Source: Rhodococcus sp. 105337
GTDB taxonomy: Bacteria; Actinomycetota; Actinomycetes; Mycobacteriales; Mycobacteriaceae
Direction of reading: 5' to 3'
Assembly (NCBI RefSeq): GCF_012844225.1
Contig: NZ_JABAGQ010000003.1
Span: forward strand, 1-64,000
DNA: 64,000 nt
The notes below the pieces were generated by a model. That model worked only from the letters and a program-made list of their open reading frames with translations. It had not been told where the DNA came from and made no database searches. Shown here piece after piece: positions 60,022-64,000 of this stretch. Numbering within the stretch: the stretch's first letter is position 1; each line of letters starts with the position of its first letter. The position numbers and the translations under genes are program-made.

Positions 60022-60912
60022 CTACTGGTACAGCGATCCCGTGTTGAGAACGGGCTGGGCACTCTGATCGCCACACAGTACGACGAGCAGGTTGGAGACC
60101 ATCGCGGCCTTGCGGTCCTCGTCGAGCATGACGGTGTGCTCGGCCTCGAGGCGCTCGAGGGCGGTACCGACCATGGAGACGGCGCCGTGCACGATCTGTT
60201 CCCGGGCGGCGATCACGGCGCCGGCCTGCTGACGGCGCAGCATCGCCTGTGCGATCTCCGGGGCGTAGGCGAGTTGGTTGATGCGGGTCTCGATCACGCG
60301 CACGCCGGCCGACCGGACGCGAGCATGCACCTCGGACGACAGCTTCGTGGTGATCTCGTCGGCGTTCTGCCGCAGCGACATCGCCTCGGGCGCACCGTCA
60401 TACGGGTAACTCCCGGCGATGTGACGCACCGCGGCCTCGGTCTGGACGGCGACGAACTCCTCGAAGTCGTCCACGTCGAAGACCGCCCGCGCGGTGTCCT
60501 CGACCTGCCACACGATCACCGCCGAGATGTCGATGGGGTTGCCGTCCGCATCGTTGACCTTCGCCCTTGCCGTCTCGTGGTTTCGGATGCGCGTGGAGAT
60601 CTTGCGACGGGAGTTGAGCGGATTCATCCACCGCAGGCCCGGTTCGCGGAGAGTGCCTGCGTACGAGCCCCCGAGCAATTGGAGCACGCGGGCTTCGTTG
60701 GGCTCGACGAGAATCAGGCCGGCGAGCGCGACGAGAGCGATGACCGCGATGACGGATCCCACCACGATCAGCGGAACGTTGATCTCGACCGCGGCCCACA
60801 CGATCAGTGCGGACGCCAGTGCGGCGGCGACGAGTGCGGCGGCAAGTACGGGCCAGCCGTTGGACGAGCGTCCCGGGCGTTCCGACGAGGTGGTGGACTC
60901 TGCTGTTTCCAT
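60022..60912 (-). CDS. SPFH/Band 7 domain membrane protein
   Basis: The 296-residue protein has two N-terminal membrane helices ([40 protein letters not shown]), then a stomatin/prohibitin-like SPFH domain with [28 protein letters not shown], and [20 protein letters not shown] cut as [11 protein letters not shown], and a helical C-terminus. Such proteins form large membrane assemblies. It is followed by the RHH gene, a pairing I recall in other actinobacteria. ATG 60912 follows AAGGATCC. What it regulates or scaffolds is not known. Confidence 0.9.
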   Translation of the reverse strand: METAESTTSSERPGRSSNGWPVLAAALVAAALASALIVWAAVEINVPLIVVGSVIAVIALVALAGLILVEPNEARVLQLLGGSYAGTLREPGLRWMNPLNSRRKISTRIRNHETARAKVNDADGNPIDISAVIVWQVEDTARAVFDVDDFEEFVAVQTEAAVRHIAGSYPYDGAPEAMSLRQNADEITTKLSSEVHARVRSAGVRVIETRINQLAYAPEIAQAMLRRQQAGAVIAAREQIVHGAVSMVGTALERLEAEHTVMLDEDRKAAMVSNLLVVLCGDQSAQPVLNTGSLYQ

Positions 60913-60936
60913 GGGGATCCTTCCGGGCACGAATGC

Positions 60937-60955
60937 GATGTCAAAGTGATATCAC
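60937..60955. promoter_or_regulatory. Tandem GAT(A/G)TCA sites, probable RHH operator
   Basis: GATGTCA (60937-60943) and GATATCA (60948-60954) repeat with an 11-base period, one helical turn, and the second lies in a perfect GTGATATCAC palindrome (60946-60955). They are 25-43 bases before the SPFH start. Spaced tandem short sites are the usual pattern for RHH repressors. Confidence 0.65.
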
Positions 60956-61046
60956 ATTTTTGGATCATCGCCGGTGCCGGGTTCACAGGGCACGCCTCCC
61001 GATGTCACGGCATGATGGAGGGCAACCATCTGCGGAGAGGCCGGTG

Positions 61047-62156
61047 ATGACGTCCGAAGGCAACACGGAGAACACGACGCCCGTCGACGTCGTCGTGATC
61101 GGTGCCGGGCAGGCAGGCCTGTCGGCCGCGTATTACCTGCGGCGGTTCGGGCTCGAACCCGAAACGGGGTTCGTGGTGTTCGACCGGTCGTTCGGCCCCG
61201 GCGGCGCGTGGCAGCACCGGTGGCCTTCCCTCACGTTGAACACCGTCAACGGCCTGCACGACCTGCCCGGGTCCGCGTTCTCCGACGCGGTCGACACCGG
61301 CTCCGGTGAAGTGCCCGCGTCGTCGGCGGTGCCCGCGTACTACGGCGCCTACGAGAAGGAGTTCGACCTTCCCGTACACCGCCCCGTTCAGGTCACGGTG
61401 GTGTGCAACCGGGGCGAACGCCTGCGGGTGGAGACCGATACCGGCGTGTACTCGGCGCGGGGACTCATCAACGCGACCGGCACCTGGGAACACCCGTTCG
61501 TCCCGTGGTATCCGGGTGCGGCGCGGTTCCGGGGGCAGCAACTCCACACGAAGGACTACCGCGACGCCGAGCAGTTCCGCGGACGGCACGTGCTCGTCGT
61601 GGGCGGGGGAATCTCCGCGGTGCAGTTGCTCGACGAGATCTCGTTCGTCACCACCACCACGTGGGTGACTCGACGCGAACCCGTCTGGCGCGACGAGGAA
61701 TTCACGCCCGAATTCGGACGGACGGTAATCGCGGCCGTGGAGGACCGGGTGCGCCACGGATTACCTCCCGGTTCGGTCGTCTCCGTGACCGGGCTTCCCG
61801 TCACACCCATGATCCGGGCGGCACGCGAACGCGGAGTGCTCGACCGGTTGCCGATGTTCGCCGAAATTACCGAGACCGGTGTCCGCTGGCCCGACGGAAC
61901 AACCCTCGATGTCGACGTAATCCTGTGGTGCACCGGTTTTCGAAGCTCACTCGACCATCTGGCGCCGCTCGGCCTGCGCAATCCCGGCGGGGGAATCACG
62001 ATGACGGGACGGCTCGCGACGCAGGTCGCCGCCGACCCCCGAATCCACCTCGTCGGCTACGGCCCGTCCGCGTCCACCATCGGCGCCAACCGCGCCGGGC
62101 GGGCTGCGGCACGTGAACTCGTCGACCATCTGACCACCGGAGCTGCGGCGTTGTGA
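61047..62156 (+). CDS. FAD-dependent monooxygenase-like NAD(P)-binding oxidoreductase
   Basis: The 369-residue protein has an FAD Rossmann motif VVIGAGQAGLSAAYYLRRFG at the N-terminus, GPGGAWQHRWPSLTL near 55, an NADPH motif VLVVGGGISAVQLLDEIS near 190, and the late WCTGFRSSLDHLAPL that contains the ATG-type motif replaced by CTG. This is the flavin-containing monooxygenase/Trk-reductase-like group, acting on N, S or metal-linked substrates. ATG 61047 follows GGAGAGG at 6 bases. Its stop overlaps the GTG of the protease gene by four bases, an odd pairing with no evident common task. Confidence 0.86.
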   Translation: MTSEGNTENTTPVDVVVIGAGQAGLSAAYYLRRFGLEPETGFVVFDRSFGPGGAWQHRWPSLTLNTVNGLHDLPGSAFSDAVDTGSGEVPASSAVPAYYGAYEKEFDLPVHRPVQVTVVCNRGERLRVETDTGVYSARGLINATGTWEHPFVPWYPGAARFRGQQLHTKDYRDAEQFRGRHVLVVGGGISAVQLLDEISFVTTTTWVTRREPVWRDEEFTPEFGRTVIAAVEDRVRHGLPPGSVVSVTGLPVTPMIRAARERGVLDRLPMFAEITETGVRWPDGTTLDVDVILWCTGFRSSLDHLAPLGLRNPGGGITMTGRLATQVAADPRIHLVGYGPSASTIGANRAGRAAARELVDHLTTGAAAL

Positions 62157-63226
62157 GACGGCGCGGGGGGTCGGTCCTGGTGGTCGCGTTCGCAGCCGCG
62201 ACCAGCCTTCTCGCCTCCGCGCCCGAAGCCGTCGAGATCGCGCTCCCTCCCCCGCCGCCACCGATCCCGGCGCCGCCGCCCACGCCACTGGCGCCCGACG
62301 AACTCGCCGCCCGTACCGTGCCGGTCGTCGTGACCATCGACGCGAGCCGCGGATGGACGGGAACGTCCGGAACGGGAATCGTTCTCACACCCGACGGCAC
62401 GGTGCTGACCAATCATCACGTGGTCAGCGGAGCGACCGACATCACCGCGGTGAGCGCGGCGACGGGACTGATCTACGACGTCGACGTCATCGGGTACGAC
62501 AGTGCACGCGACATCGCCGTACTCCAGCTCGGCACCGCGAACGGTCTCCCCGCGGCACCGGTCGCCGACGCTCTGCCACCCGCGGGGACTCCCGTGACCG
62601 CATTCGGGAACGCGGACGGCGGCGGCGTCGTGATCGCAGCGCCGGGCACCGTCATCGCGGCCGACCGCAGCGTGATGGTCCGCGACTCCACCGAGGGCTC
62701 CCGCAAGCGACTCACCGGAATGCTGCAGACCGACACCCCGATCCGCCCCGGAGACTCGGGCGGTCCGCTCGTCGACCATTACGGCGCGGTGGTCGGAGTC
62801 AACACCGCCGGCGCGATCGAACGTGAGCAGCAAGAACCGTCCGAGTCCGCACCGGAGGCGTATGCCGTCCCGATAGCGGAGGCTCTCGCCGTCGTCGAGC
62901 AGGTCCGGACCGGGGTCGGCACCGACACCGTGCACGTCGGCCCCACACCACGACTCGGTCTCGGCGTCACCACCGCCCGAGCGGACGGCGCCGACCGCGG
63001 GGCCGAAGTGCTGTGGGTGTCGTTCGATACCCCCGCGTATCGCGCCGGCCTCGAAGCCGGCGACGTGGTCGTCTCTTTCGGAGGCGCCACGGTGTCGTCG
63101 ACGACCGACCTCGAGCAACGGCTACGAACCCGGAAACCGGGCGACACCGTCCGGATCGAATGGCTCGACGGGGACGGCCGTTCTCGTACGGCCGACGTGG
63201 TTCTCGAAGACGGCCCCGCCCGCTGA
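62153..63226 (+). CDS. Secreted trypsin-like serine protease with PDZ domain (HtrA-like)
   Basis: The 357-residue protein has a signal peptide ([20 protein letters not shown]), a Pro-rich linker ([17 protein letters not shown]), a protease domain with His in LTNHHVVSG (about 88), Asp in ARDIAVLQL (about 119) and Ser in [11 protein letters not shown] (about 202), and a C-terminal PDZ domain ([14 protein letters not shown]). It should work outside the membrane on misfolded or specific proteins. GTG 62153 overlaps the monooxygenase stop (GTGA). Family length is normal for single-PDZ DegS-like enzymes. Confidence 0.92.
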   Translation: MRRRGGSVLVVAFAAATSLLASAPEAVEIALPPPPPPIPAPPPTPLAPDELAARTVPVVVTIDASRGWTGTSGTGIVLTPDGTVLTNHHVVSGATDITAVSAATGLIYDVDVIGYDSARDIAVLQLGTANGLPAAPVADALPPAGTPVTAFGNADGGGVVIAAPGTVIAADRSVMVRDSTEGSRKRLTGMLQTDTPIRPGDSGGPLVDHYGAVVGVNTAGAIEREQQEPSESAPEAYAVPIAEALAVVEQVRTGVGTDTVHVGPTPRLGLGVTTARADGADRGAEVLWVSFDTPAYRAGLEAGDVVVSFGGATVSSTTDLEQRLRTRKPGDTVRIEWLDGDGRSRTADVVLEDGPAR

Positions 63227-63278
63227 TCCGCAGAACGCCGTAGCGTGGGGCGACACCGCACCGGAACCCGGAGGGCAC

Positions 63279-63923
63279 ATGCCTCGACTTCTGCACCTCG
63301 ATTCGTCCGCCGACCTCGATGCCTCGGTCTCGCGCGAACTGACACGGTTGTTCGTCGATACCTGGCGCGCAACCGGTTCCGACCACACGGTGATCGAGCG
63401 GGATCTGCACCGATCGCCGCTCCCCCACCTTCCGGACGCCGCGCTGCACTACGCGGCGCGGCTGCGCACCGGTACGGAGTGGCCCGACCCGGCGGCCGAG
63501 GGTCTGCAAGCCGAATTGATCGCTGAGCTGACGGGCGCGGACGCGGTGGTGATCGGTGCGCCGATGTACAACTGGTCGATGCCGTCCTCGCTCAAAGCCT
63601 GGATCGACTACATCCACGTACTCGGCACCACAGTGCCGTTCGATACTTCGGACGCACCCCTGGCGGGCAAGCCGGCGGTGATCGTGTCGAGCCGAGGAAA
63701 CACGTACGCTCCCGGAACTCCGGGCGATGGAACCGATTTCGTCATACCTCCCCTCATGCAGGTCCTCGGCACCTCGCTCGGCATGTCGGTATCGGTGGTG
63801 ACGGCGGAACTCACGCTCGCAGATCGCCTGACACCGCTTGCCCCGTTCGCCGACCTCGCGGCGGAGAGCCTTGCCGCCGCCCGGGACGCAGTGCGCACTC
63901 TCGCGACGAGCCTGGCCCGGTGA
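63279..63923 (+). CDS. FMN-dependent NADH-azoreductase (AzoR family)
   Basis: The 214-residue flavodoxin-like protein has [19 protein letters not shown] (FMN phosphate loop, S-x-S region), [20 protein letters not shown] (the second FMN loop, near 95-115) and a short dimer helix. AzoR enzymes reduce quinones and azo compounds with NADH, protecting against electrophiles. CGGAGGG precedes the ATG at 63279. It is 52 bases after the protease gene on the same strand. Confidence 0.92.
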   Translation: MPRLLHLDSSADLDASVSRELTRLFVDTWRATGSDHTVIERDLHRSPLPHLPDAALHYAARLRTGTEWPDPAAEGLQAELIAELTGADAVVIGAPMYNWSMPSSLKAWIDYIHVLGTTVPFDTSDAPLAGKPAVIVSSRGNTYAPGTPGDGTDFVIPPLMQVLGTSLGMSVSVVTAELTLADRLTPLAPFADLAAESLAAARDAVRTLATSLAR

Positions 63924-63951
63924 GGACGAGCAGGACGCCTGGCCCGCACCG

Positions 63952-64000
63952 GTGAAGTTCCTGGTGGGATGCTCCTACCTCGGCGTGCTCTGCGCACTGT
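63952..64000 (+). CDS. Possible start of a further gene (cut by the window edge)
   Basis: A GTG at 63952 opens a frame that stays open to the window end (VKFLVGCSYLGVLCAL), with a hydrophobic start that could be a signal peptide or membrane helix. No clear ribosome site precedes it. It is weak and reported only to cover the edge. Confidence 0.2.
   Translation, partial: MKFLVGCSYLGVLCAL

Noticed and set aside
1-64000. CRISPR arrays, prophage, insertion sequences, integrases or known anti-phage systems
   Set aside because: No regularly spaced repeats, transposase or integrase motifs, terminal inverted repeats or defence-gene signatures were recognised anywhere in the window.

Overview
The window is chromosomal DNA from a high-GC actinobacterium of the order Mycobacteriales, most likely a Rhodococcus or close Nocardiaceae relative. 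The evidence is gene content rather than a marker gene: a DevR/DevS (DosR/DosS) dormancy module with an Acg-type nitroreductase and tandem-domain universal stress proteins, an F420-type luciferase-like oxidoreductase, a mycofactocin-coupled dehydrogenase, a polymerase-phosphoesterase-ligase LigD, and a block matching the M. tuberculosis order Rv0905-Rv0909 (echA6, metallo-beta-lactamase fold protein, ctpE, small antitoxin-like protein). No phage, transposase, integrase or CRISPR array was seen, and no gap between genes exceeds 300 bases.

Layout. 1-11 kb: housekeeping and accessory genes, including an ApbE-like protein, a TetR-aidB operon with a clear operator, an acyltransferase-like protein, a WYL regulator facing an NmrA-type reductase, a carboxylesterase, thyA-folA, and a Fpg/Nei glycosylase. 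11-21 kb: a hypoxia and nitric-oxide island, with hydrolase-devS, devR, an Acg-like nitroreductase, a small unknown protein, two universal stress proteins, an LLM oxidoreductase, nsrR and the flavohaemoglobin hmp. A near-ideal DevR box lies between a usp gene and nsrR, linking the two responses. 21-29.5 kb: an Mg-type P-ATPase, a decayed arsenite-permease gene, a membrane-anchored M28 peptidase, a glutamate-cysteine ligase-family protein, an M23 endopeptidase and tRNA-Arg(CCU). 29.6-33 kb: an SDR/P450/ferredoxin oxidation cluster opposite a TetR gene with paired palindromic operators. 33-39.3 kb: a lactonase-like MBL protein, a PoxB-like TPP enzyme, YnfA, and an unusual signalling cassette (response regulator, sensor kinase, apparent pseudokinase, stand-alone LuxR-type HTH). 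39.3-46.5 kb: ligD, a second P450 with a TetR and a 24-bp palindrome, a molybdopterin oxidoreductase and an Rv0910-like SRPBCC protein. 46.6-54.7 kb: two acetate/pyruvate-type sodium symporters with small membrane partners, a LytS/LytTR two-component pair and a CPA1 antiporter. 54.7-59.8 kb: two Rv0909-like antitoxin paralogues, ctpE, an MBL protein and echA6. 59.8-64 kb: an SPFH membrane protein with a ribbon-helix-helix partner, an FAD monooxygenase coupled to an HtrA-like protease, and an azoreductase.

Most genes with a divergent regulator have a visible inverted repeat between the two starts, and many same-strand neighbours overlap by ATGA or GTGA, so operon structure and local regulation can be read well here. 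The parts that look least described are the kinase/pseudokinase/mini-LuxR cassette (35.9-39.3 kb), the separation of Rv0909/Rv0910-type partners by an acetate-transport block, and the SPFH-RHH pair with its tandem operator. All assignments come from reading the sequence and memory of protein families; no database search was run.
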